Shown here: one piece after another, positions 33,961 to 46,311 of the stretch
Layout: every line of letters starts with the position of its first letter
Numbering within the stretch: position 1 is the stretch's first letter
The notes under the pieces: model-generated
The model's database searches: none
Told to the model about the DNA's origin: nothing
Seen by the model: the letters and a program-made list of their open reading frames with translations, nothing else
Assembly: GCA_037954235.1 (NCBI GenBank)
Contig: JBBMOA010000020.1
Location: 11,441,177 to 11,505,176 of the forward strand
Reading direction: 5' to 3'
Length of the DNA stretch: 64,000 nt
From: Aulostomus chinensis
Taxonomy: Eukaryota; Chordata; Actinopteri; Syngnathiformes; Aulostomidae
Position numbers and translations under genes: made by a program

Positions 33961-36220
33961 GACATTGTATGTATATTTAAAGGTCAGAAAAGATGAAAAA
34001 GCAAAAGAGCTTTTAGCTAACAAAGCTGGGTGTGGTTTTGATAGTTCTCAGGTAAAACTGAGCTTGCCGGGTGATTTGATCAAATTGTCAAAATTTTGTA
34101 GCCGTTCAGCAGTGTAACAATCTCTGCAAAGACGGCAGTGAGAAGGGTCACTGACCTACAATACTGTCAATATTTCTTGAGCTTTACCTCTCTGATGGAC
34201 AAGTAGTGCTGAAATAATCCACTGACATACTGAAATCTGATGCTCCAGTCTTTATTGTAGAGTTATCATGGAGCTGGGATGTGGGAATGATTCATTTTGG
34301 AAAGGAGCCACCTGTTAAGAGCATTTATGTGATGATAGCAAGCGTTGAAGGTTCACTTTATTTCTCTTCGCTCCAGTCGGACTAGTTGGGAAACAATAAG
34401 CTAACAAGTTAACATGTACAACACAAAAGCTACACTAATCTCCCACAACTGAGGCTGAGTTTCCTAACAATCTAGTCGCTTATTAACACAGCAGTCCTTG
34501 GTTTTATATTGTGCCCACCCATCCCTTCTCCAGTGTGTGTGGCTTTCAATTGAGAGACTTTTCCTTCATTTTAAAACTACGTATTTCAAATGACAATTTT
34601 TCTTCAACTTCAACTTAAGCAGAACTTCAAGTATGCAATGCCAGCACAATGACAAAATCTGTCAGAAGTAGCCAACCAGGGAGATTATTGTCAAGAAATA
34701 GCTTTCTAACTGCTGGTGCATAGTGCTGAACTCTGAGCTCATTCCTTTAAAATGAGGGAATTTCCATCTTTTAACCTGATGGATTTGAATAGGTCAGCCA
34801 AATAATGATTCTTCCCCCCATGTCTTTGTCCCAAGGCCCTTAAGATTTAGCCTGCCTCTCTTTGGGGGATTTCGACTCACAGCTTGGGAACCACAGCTCA
34901 AAGTCATAACAGCGTCACGTACTTGCCCTGATGAGAAACCATTCCCTTGGGAGGAAACACGATTTATTTTTGTGAGATTAGCACACACCTATGCAAGCCA
35001 AAAGCATCTCCTTCAGATATAACCAATGTTTGAATATATTTTACATACAAGTCCATTTATTCTATTTTCTGATACCAGTAAAAAAAAAAAAAAATTTTTT
35101 AAAGTAAAGTAAGGAAGTGGAAATAGAAAAAGAGTCATTTCTTTTTTCCAAGATCTTATCGTCTTACCAACCGGGCCCTCCCGTTGTGATGTGCAAACAT
35201 AATGCAGGTCAGGCTTCATTGGGATTGTCGTCGCTGCTGCTGAGCGAAGACGCTGTATGTATAACTACCAAAATCCACAGAGACTGCGTGAGTTGGCGGA
35301 TTCAAATTAAAAGCCTGTTCTTTTTGAGAAGCGGGACCCTCCTCGCTGTTACCCGTAAATTCCAAATGCACTCATTATTAAGTAAATTCATCCTGTCGGA
35401 GGCCAAGACATGGCTGGATTTAGCCTCCAGATTGCCATCCAGCTTTATTGAGTGGTCTCTCTTCTTAGTCAGAGGGAGGAGACGCCCTTGCCAAACGAGG
35501 CTGGCGCTATGACGGCAGACATTGACATCTTTACAGCTTCATCCTCCACTGACTTTGCATATGCTTACACTACATACTGCTGAGTCACAGCTGATCGGTA
35601 ATAGGACTCGTCTTGGGGGGGTAGGATGTACTAAAGGCATGTCCATATGAGCTTTCTTTCTCTTGTTCAGGGACCCTGAAATCACAGTTAAATCGCAATT
35701 TTTAACATCTTTCTTTGTGTTTGTTTGTTTTGTTTTTTTACACCTGCTAATGTATATCTGTGGGTGGCTTGTCATTATTCTGCCTTGTGTCCTATTTAAC
35801 TTATAAGTGGGCGAGGCGGCCTTTCTCCAGTCCTGCTGGTTTGCTGCCTGGAGCCAGCGTGGCCACCACCACTGCATCACTGCCTGTCACTCTGCATGTG
35901 TTATCATGAACAGAAGGCAGATAGCATCTCATCCCATCGATGTGGCAGATGTCTCTCCCTTTCTTTCTGTGCGTCTTTAACTGTTAGGTGTGTTTTTCTT
36001 CACTGTCACAAACTCTAGTGTGTTTCAAGGTTGACGACTGATTTGTGTGAAGGGGAGGGCTTCTTTGTGTTTATGGGTGGGTTTATCCTTGGGTCTGTGT
36101 GCTGTGCTGGAAGAAAATCAATTGCAGTTTTTGTTAAATTTGTGTTTGCTCAGCAGGGGTGAAAAAAGGCCGGTGCAGTCTGGTACTCCACTAGACCACA
36201 AGAAGATTCAGTGCCAGGAA
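33961..36220. other. Non-coding DNA; conserved-looking patch at 35.1-35.5 kb
   Basis: No gene or transposon recognised. The patch 35160-35520 is GC-richer, non-repetitive and motif-dense. It contains a long plus-strand frame (35117-35512) without recognisable protein features and could be a conserved element. A-rich and T-rich runs flank it (35080-35100). Confidence 0.35.
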
Positions 36221-36252
36221 AATAGACAAAAAATAAAAAAAAAAAAATCTGT

Positions 36253-36430
36253 GGATCTGGGAGAGGAAGTAGAAGAGGAGGAGAGATAAGAAGAAGGGAA
36301 GTTCGGAGAAAGAAGAGAGCCAGGAGGAGAGAAGTAAAGATGCGGTGAGAAGATGCCAGACGTGGATGTCTGGATATCGAGGAGTGAGAGGGCATAAAGA
36401 AGAGAAAATGAGAAAGGCAGCTAAAGAGGA
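36253..36430 (+). repeat. Purine-rich (GA) tract
   Basis: About 180 bp with overwhelming A and G on the plus strand, made of AGGAGGAGAG/AAGAAGG words without a strict unit. It may form triplex DNA. Minus-strand frames through it are compositional artefacts. From 36430 to 36650 the purine bias weakens. Confidence 0.75.
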
Positions 36431-36899
36431 CATGAGATGAAAATGTGTTGAGGAGTGAAAAACGCCTCTTTCAGTTGAGGTCACTTCCAGGTGTGAATGA
36501 GTAGGCGTAGAGCTGAGCGAGTGAGAGGTTAGAAGAGGAAAAGAAGAAGGAGAGAGTAGACAGGAGTACAAAGACAAGATAATATATGCCCGTGTTGTTT
36601 GGCTTTGCTAGGTAACATCACAAAATACATGAAATTACCTCTTAATAACATATAACATATTGGAAACGACCGTCGTCCAGGCGCAGTTCCTGGAGAAAGC
36701 GGTGAAATTCACCCAGCTGTGTGCTCCTCCGGATTACGCCATGGATCCAGACACAGCTGCGTTTGGTTTTCCACCATATCTGGGACTTCCACTACAGGTA
36801 CAACATCAGCCATGGTTGATGACGGCCCGCGCTTCTACTAAACTAGCGGCCAGAAACACCGTTGACGCCGCTAATGGTGGTAGCAAGCGGGTGCTGTTA

Positions 36900-37386
36900 A
36901 GGTGAGCTCCGCTAACAGAGAAGGACACGGAGCCGCGCCGTCCAAGCAGCCACAGCTGGATTTTTCTGCCCTACTCCTCAAAAACTTGTGACACAGACAT
37001 AACTTCACGAACCGATAGACCGTTATGTTGTTGAAAACATGTTACCGTTGTCAACAGTTGATTCAGACTCCTTCAGAGCCCTCATAGGCAAAATACCAAG
37101 AGGAGGAGCAGCTCCGCCGTGCACAAAGACATTTTCTAAATACATTGATGAAGAGTACACTAAAATGAACGTCAAGCTCAAAAAAGGATTTTGAACAGTT
37201 AGAAATTAAAATCCAAAATCTTTGACATTTACTTACAACTTAAAAGAAAAAAAGAATAACGTAATAGTTACTTTCCCTGGTAACTAGTTACTTTCGTAGT
37301 GGAGTAACATAGTTACCAACTCAGTTACTTTTTGGGAGAAGTAACTATAACTATATTACTTTTTCAAAGTAGTGTGCCCAACACTG
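36900..37386 (+). mobile_element. hAT transposase 5' relic fused to right terminus
   Basis: The readable frame 37003-37191 gives LHEPIDRYVVENMLPLSTVD, then SFRALIGKIPRGGAAPPCTK and TFSKYIDEEYTKMN, then a stop. Upstream, in another frame, about 36936 onward reads PSKQPQLDFSA. This is the N-terminal conserved block of fish hAT (Zaphod/ZBED-like) transposases: Q-LDF, then (F/Y)VVE-MLPLSTVES-SFR-LI, then F-KYID-EY. Almost immediately after comes the right terminal region, with repeated AGTTACT/AGTAAC words ending GCCCAACACTG at 37386. The catalytic core is deleted. No left terminus found; sequence from 36660 may belong to it. Confidence 0.75.
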
Positions 37387-37727
37387 GTGAACACAGCTTT
37401 ACAGGTAAGTGGCTATGAGTACTTTTAAGGGCTCAGAACATATCACGCCTGGCCCCACCAGCACCCATATCGTCCTCGTCCCCCTGGGTGTCCTCCATAG
37501 ATGGGCCTCAAACTCAACTGTCCAACTTTCTCTTCCCAACAGCAACCTGTCCTTTAAATGCTTCCTTAATCTGTCCATGTGTTGCAGGTGTGTAGGAGTT
37601 CCTGCAATGTGTCCACTTCAAAATAAAAGCCACCTAAATAATTAAAACCACCGATATAACACTAAAGTCTTGCAATTAACACCAAATATGTAGATTGAAA
37701 TAAATGAAAAAGACATACACACAAGAA

Positions 37728-38028
37728 CTTAGCACTGTCGCAGCACTAAGTTTCCTGGTCTGAGCCCCGGTTCGAGTCCAAAGATCTTTCTGTGTGAGTC
37801 TCCATGTTCTCCCTGTTCCTGTGTGGGTTCTCTCTGGTACTCCAGCTTCCTCCCACAGTCCAAAGACATCAAGAGGGGACAAGGCTGATTGATACTCTAA
37901 ATTGACCGTAGGTGTGACTGTGAGTGTGAATGGTTGTCTGCCTCTATGTGTTGGCCCTGTGATGGACTGGTGACCTGTCCAGGGTGAACCCCACCTCTCA
38001 CCTGAAGGCTGCTGGGATAGACTCAAAG
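37728..38028 (+). mobile_element. SINE, type A, rearranged and 3'-truncated
   Basis: The head is damaged (CACTGTCGCAGCACTAAG), but CGGTTCGAGTCC survives as a B box near 37768. The body follows the family (TCTTTCTGTGTG, CTCTCTGGTACTCCAGC, GGTGTGACTGTGAGTGTGAA, GTGATGGACTGGTGACCTG). It stops at CTGCTGGGATAGACTC without the GGATGG tail. Confidence 0.85.
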
Positions 38029-38035
38029 TTCAATT

Positions 38036-41000
38036 ATTTTGGTTGAGGTATCACCTTTTCTTTAACGACATTATAAGCAAACATTGGGTGTAATTTGAAG
38101 AAGCTGTCGTCAGTGTTACACCCATAGGTTTGGGCTGAGCCTGAATGCTTCAATCTTCTGGTTCCGTCCCTGCTCAAATGTTAGAAGGCATGAAGCTGGG
38201 GACGTACCATGCCACATTTTTTGCTGCACACTGCAGCGAAATTACACCTGACACGGGAGATAAAGCGTTGCAGTTTGGCCCTGAATCGGTCGTATAATTA
38301 GCCGTCATCATGAGGTTTCACAAAACTTGCCTGACTGAAGTTGGAAGTTGCGTGTCACGTGAGAATATGAGTAACCCTGCATGACACGAATGACTGAGGA
38401 TCTTCACACAGTGGCGTTGTTTACAGTTATAATCGTGTTTTCCCGCTGTGTAAACAGATGGTCCTCATATCTGCCTTCAAATATATCCTGCAGTATTCCT
38501 GTAGATAGATTGAGTGTTCCTCAGCAAGTGGAAACCTCCATGTGGCCTCACAAATGTGGTGATGCTCATCATAAAACACTTTCAAAGATGACTTTTTGAA
38601 TACTCGACAACTGACAATCTGGCATGTTCATGTCAGACAGTAGTCTCCTTCCTTTCTTCCTTATGATTGCACACTTTCACAGATCTCTTGGCACTCTGCA
38701 ACCACCAACTGTCAATAAGAGCGAGCGGTTAAGATTACTGCACGGCTCTAATATTGTTGGGCTCCCATCCAAGTATTAGCCTTTTTCCTGATTACGAGTC
38801 TGTTAATCTCATTTCACGTCGTGTTGGAACCCCTTCTTGCCTTCTGTGAGACTCACGGCTTTTCTGTGTCGGCTTGTTTTGTCCTGTTTGGTTGAGGATG
38901 TGTTTGTCAACTATCTGGGATCCAAATCTTAAGGAAGTTCCGCTGTTGTTGATAGAAAAGTAGAACTTCACCAGGAACGATCACGACAAAAAAATTAGAT
39001 CATAATTATGTGTCCCATAAAATGAAAACTACATGTGTTTACAGTACAATGTCTCCGGCTTATTTGTTTAATTAGCGAGTATCAGTATTTTTACACCAAA
39101 TCCCTGCTTTTTTTTCTCTTCCTGTGAAATAAATGTTCGAGGACTCATCTTGCACTAATGGATGCGTGCTAATTTTGCCATCTAATGAACATCCTTTCTC
39201 TGATTTTATCATATCATAGTGAACAGACAGGTTAGCAGAGCTCCAATTTTCCCATTCAGCCTCCACATCCTGTAGTCCTTTTTTTGTGTATTCTGGTCCA
39301 AGTAAATCAGGTTCAGCATCTTGGTTTGTCCTGAGGTAACCCTAACATCCTCTCTTATAAAGTCAGCCATGATAAGTAGCAGCAGTCCTCTAGTCATCAG
39401 CACACTTTTTGTTGTTGTTGACTGAATTTATTGAGGCGCTGCATCAAATAACTGCACACCCACTCAGAGAGGAAGTTCTGGCTATGTACCTTCTTTGAAA
39501 ATGTCATTATCTTGCAAATTTATATGTCTTTTTTTTTTCTTTTTCTTTTTTTTTTACCACAAATGATAAGATCAACCTTCGTTCTGTTAATACAGGCAAA
39601 GAGTTTTAAAGAAAGTATACTTGGGGACTTTTAACTGAACTATGCTTAACAGCCGATGCACCGTCATTCGTTGCACTAAGCTAACCAGCAGTCAGCTGGT
39701 TTCTGAGGGACTCAGCTCCCTAATGCACTCGCAGGGGAAATGAAGGGTGTCTACCTTCTTGTCTGACTCTGGGGAGGATGGCAAATAAGTGCATTTCCCA
39801 ATAAGTTGGAGTGTTCCTTTCAAATTCTGCTTTTCATTTTTTGCAATTTCTTTACCAACTTTGAAGCTCTAGAAAACGTGCTCTATTTACTCTCCGCGTG
39901 TTCGAAATGTTCCCGGACAATCTGTACCCCGCACATACATATAAATGCAGATTCTCGTCGCACACGCTGTGCGCACCGTGTAATCGCAATCTCCAAAACC
40001 ATTCGCTGCCACTGCACCTCCTGTTTTGCAGTAAGAGATCTCCCAGATAACCCACAATCTCCAAAATTTGAAGTCACTCAGCTAATCCCCTCTTCAGCTG
40101 CCTCTTTGACAGCCTCAACCGCCAGGTTTCAGTTGAAATCTCCACTTAACATGATCAGCATGACGTGGTGCTCGTGGAGGTGACGAGGAATTTCCAGCCA
40201 AGCAAGTCTTGGTGCTGAGCATGGCTGATTTTTTTGGAGAAGTTTTATGGACAAGGTCGGCCTCGCATGCTAATTTTACAAAGTAGATAACTATGTATCT
40301 TCTGATTTTACAGCGTTGCAGGTGATATTGGAGCTTTTAGTAACTTCATTTTCAGTGAATCCCTCTTAAAAAAGTCATATCACATTATTTGAAATCTTGT
40401 GAATCAGTGTGCAGCGTAGTAACTTAATTCATTTAATCTGCGCTGCAAAAAAAAAAAAAAAAAAAGACACCACACAGCTCAGCTGTTTTGAGAAATAAAG
40501 CAATGAATCACACCAGAGTGAGTGCCTGGAAGTGTGCGAACCAGAAAAAATGCCTTCCCATGAATCAGTCAAATTTATGAACCGTCAAGAGTGAGCGGCG
40601 AAAGGTCTAACAGGCAAGTTGCCTCTCGCGATGGACAGAGATGGGAAGACTTTTTTTTTTTTTTGTAATACCCAATAATATTTTCCGGTCTAATCCATTT
40701 GAATATTTTCAATTGATTGTTTTATCTATTTTCATCTTTTAATATATAAATTATGCTTTTAAAAAACAACTGCTTCCTGTTGTTCCTGCTTCCAGAAAAT
40801 GCTGCCGTTAGAAGTGAGTGAAGTTGGGTGGGAAAAAATTGTATTCAGTTCTTGAATGAGTAATTTTAAACGTAAAAAGCTTCAAATTTGCATCTCTGAG
40901 TTCCAAATATGAAGATTCCTTCTTTTATTTATTTATTTTTTTTATTTGACAGTCAATTAAATGTCTCTTCCTGGTTGTCGGCTCGACAGACAAACCAAAC

Positions 41001-41583
41001 CAAACAAAAAATTGAACATAGCTTGAGTCTTGGAACTGCGAACAGCCATTTATGGAGATAACTGCTACATTATCAGTCTTGAAAATGATCAGCCGATTCA
41101 CTGTTGATAATACTTGCTTTTATAAAAATGAAAGAATGAAAATAATCGGTTACTGTACCCCTTAATAAAAGAACTTGATGCAGCTCTTTCTCTTGGAATA
41201 CTGTTCTCACTCTAATCTCAGGGGTCTGACTTTAATCTCTGACTGTGATCTCTGGTTTGGAGCTGATATTATTATTGTGGGCCCTGCCCCATTATTCCCT
41301 GCCATGATAGTTGATTGAGGGGCAGGGTCATTGGTTGTGTGATGTCAAACAGCCTTCCTGTTCAATCTTTGACTTTGATCTCCATCTGAGTGTCATATCA
41401 GCCAGTTGGCTGAACAAGTATCCTTACCCCTTTGATCTCTAACTGCTTTGATCACCACATACAGACAGACACATCAGCGCGATCCAAAATCTTGTCTGTC
41501 ATTTCAGACCCAAGACCCTTTAAAACTCTCTGGACTCCAGTCATAGACAGTATGTATAACATATAAAACATCTATGATGATTC
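38036..41583. other. Unannotated non-coding DNA
   Basis: No gene or transposon recognised. There are T-rich runs at 39530-39555 and about 40650, an A19 run near 40446-40465, and a TCACGTGA palindrome at 38355-38362. The patch 39880-40180 is CpG-richer than its surroundings and non-repetitive, but its frames look like chance. Confidence 0.4.

Positions 41584-41660
<77 letters not shown>
41584..41660. repeat. (TG)n microsatellite
   Basis: About 38 TG units with one TTTG interruption near the start. It is the longest TG array in the window. Confidence 0.97.
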
Positions 41661-43215
41661 CAGTATTACAACAAAAATGATTCATGCTTGAATGGGAGGA
41701 TGATTATAGAGATGATGGTAAGTTATACAAAGTTGGATGCTTGGTTGGGGCACTGCTATGAGAGCTGCTTCCTGCACCGTGGTGACACCTGCTAGTTTCC
41801 TGACAATCCAAAACAGCCTTGCCACATTGGAATGTTTATCTAAATTTGACCAAAAAATGTAAAAAAAAAAAAAAAAGACAGACATCCACTTCTTCATAGC
41901 TGGGGATTTGGTGAGCGAATGTAAATATCATTGAACAAGAGCAGAGCAAGACTTCAAACCTACGCTGAGTTCTAAACCCTGACGCATTTCAGCGTGTTCA
42001 GTTTTAATTGTTAACAATAACAAACCAGTCTGGAGCTTAATACACCAAACTGCATTTATTCATAAAAACAAACACAATGTAGGAACATTGCGCACAATCC
42101 CTGAAAAAAACAAAGATTATTGGGAAACCCATAATTATTATTAGCTACTTTACAATAGAGTCATGTACACACCAGAGTTTTCCATAAATGAAGCAGAAGA
42201 GAGTCTCATCTGGATCAATTTAAGATATTTACTTGGGATCATCTAGATTATGTCTCCAAATTTGTCTTATTCCCATTTTTTTTGTGAATTTATGAAACCG
42301 TCCATCTTGCCCTGTCTCACATGTACCCAACACAACCCAGCACAGGAGTGGAGTCGACTAAGTTTGCAAACATAATGCTACACTGCCATCTAGTGTTTGT
42401 GTACGGTAACATTAATTAAATAAATGTGAATTGCTGAATATTTACTCCCACACAATTTACATGCATATCAAGCTACACTTTCACATAACAGCGACCGGAA
42501 GTCAAGAGGGCGTTTTGTTCGGATCCTGATAATTGGATGATTTTTGTTTTTTTACAACTTCAAGAAGTGAGGCTGAATGTAATCTGCTTTGGTGTGCAGT
42601 CAGAGTGATGGTTGTACATCAGGACTCAAAGGCTTTGCGTGAGACAGAGATTACACATCTTTATCATCCCAAGATGGTCAATTTCAGTATTTGGGGTCCC
42701 AAATGCTTCAAATATTCAAATTTCAAATTGAATTAAGGTCAACGTGATCTTTAAGTAATTAGAAGCTTCTCTCACGCGTGCTCGTTGGCGAATAAGATCC
42801 TCCGTCTTTCATCTTGGAAGCTGCAAAGCTGCGTTGAGACACTTTCTGGGACATTATATTTCACATTAGGAGGACAAAAAGTTCCAAAAGAGTAAACAGG
42901 CTCCCTGCAAAAATGTCAGAAAACCATAACACATCAACATACCTTCAAAGGCATTGTCCTAACAATGCTCCCTTTATCGTGACTCCAGTCACGTAATTAC
43001 CAGAGATGCTTGTCAGTCATACCACTTGACAATGTTACAAATCCCAAGATGACTCGCCATGCTTCCAAATGTCCTGCTGTCTCCCTCCATTTTTGTTCTG
43101 TTTTGGATCTAACTCCATTTTTACTGCCGTTTTCCAAATGTGCAGAAGCACTTTGAACTCCTTTCACTGCTAACATGACGTTTTTCATTCCCAAACATTG
43201 TTATAACTGAAATTG
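41661..43215. other. Unannotated non-coding DNA
   Basis: No gene or repeat family recognised. An A15 run lies near 41861-41876. Confidence 0.4.
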
Positions 43216-43220
43216 AGATG

Positions 43221-43592
43221 GGGCAGCACGTGGTGCAGTGGTCAGCACTGTCGCCGGACAGCAAGACGATTTCGGGTTCCAGTCCCGGCTCCAGCACGGG
43301 ATCTTTCTGTGTTGAGTCTCCATGTTCTCCCTGTTCCTGTGAGGGTTCTCTCTGGTACTCCAGCTTCCTCCCACAGTCCAAAGACATCAAGAGAGGACGA
43401 GGCTGATTGATACTCTAAATTGACCGTAGGTGTGACTGTGAGTGTGAATGGTTGTCTGTCTCTATGTGTTGGTCCTGTGATGGACTGGTGACCTGTCCAG
43501 GGTGAACCCTGCCTCTCGCCTGAAGGCTGCTGGGATAGAGAGAGCCCCCGTGACCCTTAACGGGATAAACAGTAGAAAATGGATGGATGGAT
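43221..43592 (+). mobile_element. SINE, type A, full length
   Basis: The A box TGGTGCAGTGG at 43231-43241 matches the pol III consensus. The B-box position GGTTCCAGTCC at 43275-43285 has one change (CGA to CCA). The spacing is 44 nt. The body is complete, and the tail ends AGTAGAAAATGGATGGATGG. I could not define target duplications. Confidence 0.9.
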
Positions 43593-43880
43593 TAAAAAAA
43601 TGTAACAAAATTCAGAATAACTTTCTCGTTGCCACCAAACCAGTAAGGATGGTTATTTGAGATAATAACTTGAGAAGAATCATAAAATAAATTGGCCTTT
43701 ACATCAACCGCATGAGTGGATTAAATAATCAAAGGTTCTTTGTCACTGCAACCCACTGTTGTTAGCATTTCTATTACTAACTACCACCCTGTAAAGCATC
43801 TTTAAGTGTCTTGAAAGCTCTATAAATGTAGGAAATATTATCAATTTTTTTTGTTAATAATTACAGGGGAGCAGGTTTAC

Positions 43881-43950
43881 ATCCATCCATCCATCCATCC
43901 ATCCAATTTCTACCACCTATCCTGTTAAGGGTTGTGGGGGTGTCATCTGT
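43881..43950 (-). mobile_element. SINE tail 1 fragment
   Basis: (CATC)n at 43881-43905 followed by CAATTTCTACCACCTATCCTG and TTAAGGGTTGTGGGGG is the complement of the type A/B SINE tail. The copy is cut short at once, so only about 70 bp remain. Confidence 0.75.
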
Positions 43951-44348
43951 CTAACCGGAATCTTCTCCCTGTGTTTGAAGCTTCCCCTGTTGTGGCAACA
44001 GAAAAAGTCCAAAAAGTCTGGTAAAAAAAAAAAAATCACAGCTAATGAAAAAAACCTCACTTGATGAATTCATTACATTTTTATTTTAACCATGGAAACT
44101 AAGACATTGCCATCCAAATTACGTTCATCCATTTGTATTCACTGAGATTTACTTTAATTAAAGTGGCGGGATGATGATTCCTGGGAAATGAAAAATAAGA
44201 ATCATTTTGCGTCATTTAGTTCTGTTCCTTTGAAAATTAAACTTATAAAAGCACGTCATGTCTGAAAAATGCGACTACATATGAACCAATCCATCACTAT
44301 GACAACTGGGATAACTATACCCACCAATAAAAGAAATCAATGTGGGAG

Positions 44349-44542
44349 GCGGCACGGTGGTGCAGTGGTCAGCACTGTCCCCTCACAGCAAGAAGGTTCC
44401 TGGTTCGAGTCCGGGCTCCAGCACGGGATCTTTCTGTGTGGAGTCTGCATGTTGGGTGAACCTCTCGCCCGAAGGCTGCTGTGATAGACTCCAACCCCCC
44501 CGCCCATCACCCTTAACAGGATAAGCGGTAGAAAATGGATGG
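44349..44542 (+). mobile_element. SINE, type A, with internal deletion
   Basis: It has perfect A and B boxes: TGGTGCAGTGG at 44358-44368 and GGTTCGAGTCC at 44402-44412, spacing 44. The sequence then jumps from GTCTGCATGTT directly to GGGTGAACCTCTCGCCCG. About 170 bp of the body present in its sisters are missing. The tail GCGGTAGAAAATGGATGG is intact. Of all copies here this one has the cleanest promoter together with a tail. Confidence 0.9.
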
Positions 44543-45072
44543 TGTTTGGGTAGCAACCTGTAACTTTTGCTTTCTCTTTTAGTTTTTGATCAGTGGCCGC
44601 TGAGAAGAGATCCACTGTCAAAAGCTTCTAATGAGGTCCTCTTCAATGCCCAGAGTGAGAGCAACACCATTCACAGCAGGCCGGGTGGACGTGCAACAAT
44701 TAAACTCCCTATTAGAACCATTTTTCCTCTTGTGAATTAACAATTTCATCTGCAACACTCACACTATCAGTATGAGAGGTTAAAGGCTGCTGCCCTCATT
44801 CCAAAATCCATTATGCAAATTCCCTGCAAGCATATCAGTCCTCTAGTGTACCTTTTTTTTTTTTTTTTTCATTTTCTCCTTTCAGTTTCTACCCTCTGTA
44901 ATTTAACATGTCAATATCAGTTTTCAAGAAAGTTCTAAATTCCAGGCATCGTACGCATCGCAAGAGTACGTCCATTTATCTCCTCGACTTAATCGGCTGA
45001 CCAGTTCGGTCATCCGTTTCTGCTTTTCTTACCTTCAGCTGCTAATTTGGTAAGACTTGAACTTTTAGCGAA

Positions 45073-45480
45073 GAAGGCAAGGCAAGGCAAGGCAATTTTA
45101 TTTGTATAGCCCGTTTTCACAAAGACTTTGTCTCAAAGGGCTTCACATGGCATCATAACAACATCCTCTGTCCTTAGACCCTCACATCGACTGAGGAAAA
45201 ACTCCATAGAAAACCCTTTTAACAGGGAAAAATCTGAGAAACCTCAGGGTGAGCAACAGAGGAGGGATCCCTCACCCAGGACGGACAGACGTGCAGTAGA
45301 TGTTGTTACAGACAAGAAAACAGTTTACAATACAAAATGTGGGAAACATGGAAATGTTAATAACAGTTGAAGTAGGAAGCTTCTGGAAGGGGAGGCAGGG
45401 AGAGCAAGCCAGCTTGATGGGGGACTGGATGGCAGACTGGTTCATGGAAGGGGAGCGCAGGCCGGTGTAACAGTAGGGAA
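45073..45480. repeat. Interspersed repeat beginning with GGCAA pentamers
   Basis: Four GGCAA/AGGCA units, then TTTTATTTGTATAGCCCG, CAAAGGGCTTCACATGGC, GAGGAAAAACTCCATAGAAA, ACCCTTTTAACAGGG. This order is common in fish genomes and usually lies at the 3' end of a non-LTR element seen from the opposite strand. I cannot name the family. A G-run at 45486-45497 follows. Confidence 0.6.
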
Positions 45481-45522
45481 TAAGAGGGGGGGGGGGGCGA
45501 TGTAGGCGGCGGTTGGGGCTTG

Positions 45523-45547
45523 AGAATTGAGTCCATTTACCATTTCC
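45523..45547 (+). repeat. SINE tail 2 scrap
   Basis: About 22 bases are identical to the complement of the tail end of the SINE at 4147-4345 (GAATTGAGTCCATTTACC plus ATTT). It is too short for an insertion in its own right. It may be the end of the preceding repeat sharing this tail. Confidence 0.5.
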
Positions 45548-46311
45548 ATTTAACAAGGACCTTAACCTCTGACTTTTGATCGCCTCACTTGTTTCTGTAT
45601 ATCCTCAAATCAAAGTGGATGTTCATGCCAAATTTAAAGAAATTCCATTAAGATATATACATGTGTTAATAAGAATGGGAAGAAGTTCCTTTGGGTGGCG
45701 CAAGAAATAATCTGAACACTGGAGTGCGGCAGCTGGTGAGTAGTTTGATTCCCGTTTTGTTTCAAGATTTCAACATTTAAGATCAGGCATTCGATGTATT
45801 GCGCATGAACAAGGTGGGGTACCTTCATAACTGAACCAATATTGGTGTTGGTATCTGGAATTTGAGTTTTTGGAACTTCACTCTCCTTGTAATAACAAAA
45901 AGTGAAACCTTACACTACTTAAATTATCATGTTACTGACGTACAATCAGCCTGTATCCATTCACTCCAGGGTTGTAACAAATCTGGCCCTTTGGTGTCCT
46001 AATTGCTCAAGTGTGGATGGTTGAAACAAATGTGCCCTGTGGAATCTGCCTGCTTTGGGTTGATGTTAGCGCCATCTGTGGAGGTAGAGGGGGAACACGA
46101 CAGGAAGTTGAATGTTTCAGAGACACATACAGGACTTTAAACATTTTGGGAACCACTGTTTGAACTTTACTCTCTGACACAGGTGGGGCCTCAGGTACGA
46201 AAACTTCAGAGAGAAAATTCTGGAGTTCAGTGCTCAACCTTATTCAACAAAGGTTCATGATCCATTATGTCATGTGCTTTTCTAAGAAATGTCAAATTGT
46301 TTCCAGGCAGC

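Noticed and set aside
36660..36905. 81-codon frame METTVVQAQFLEK... as a host gene
   Set aside because: It lies directly before the hAT transposase block and has no recognised domain. Probably part of the transposon or chance.
39806..40183. 125-codon Cys/Ser-rich plus-strand frame
   Set aside because: No domain, no splice or start context of note. Equally open minus-strand frames overlap it.
46079..46170. TTTTGGGAACCACTGTTTGA as an hAT terminus
   Set aside because: Isolated phrase without a partner end or target duplication.
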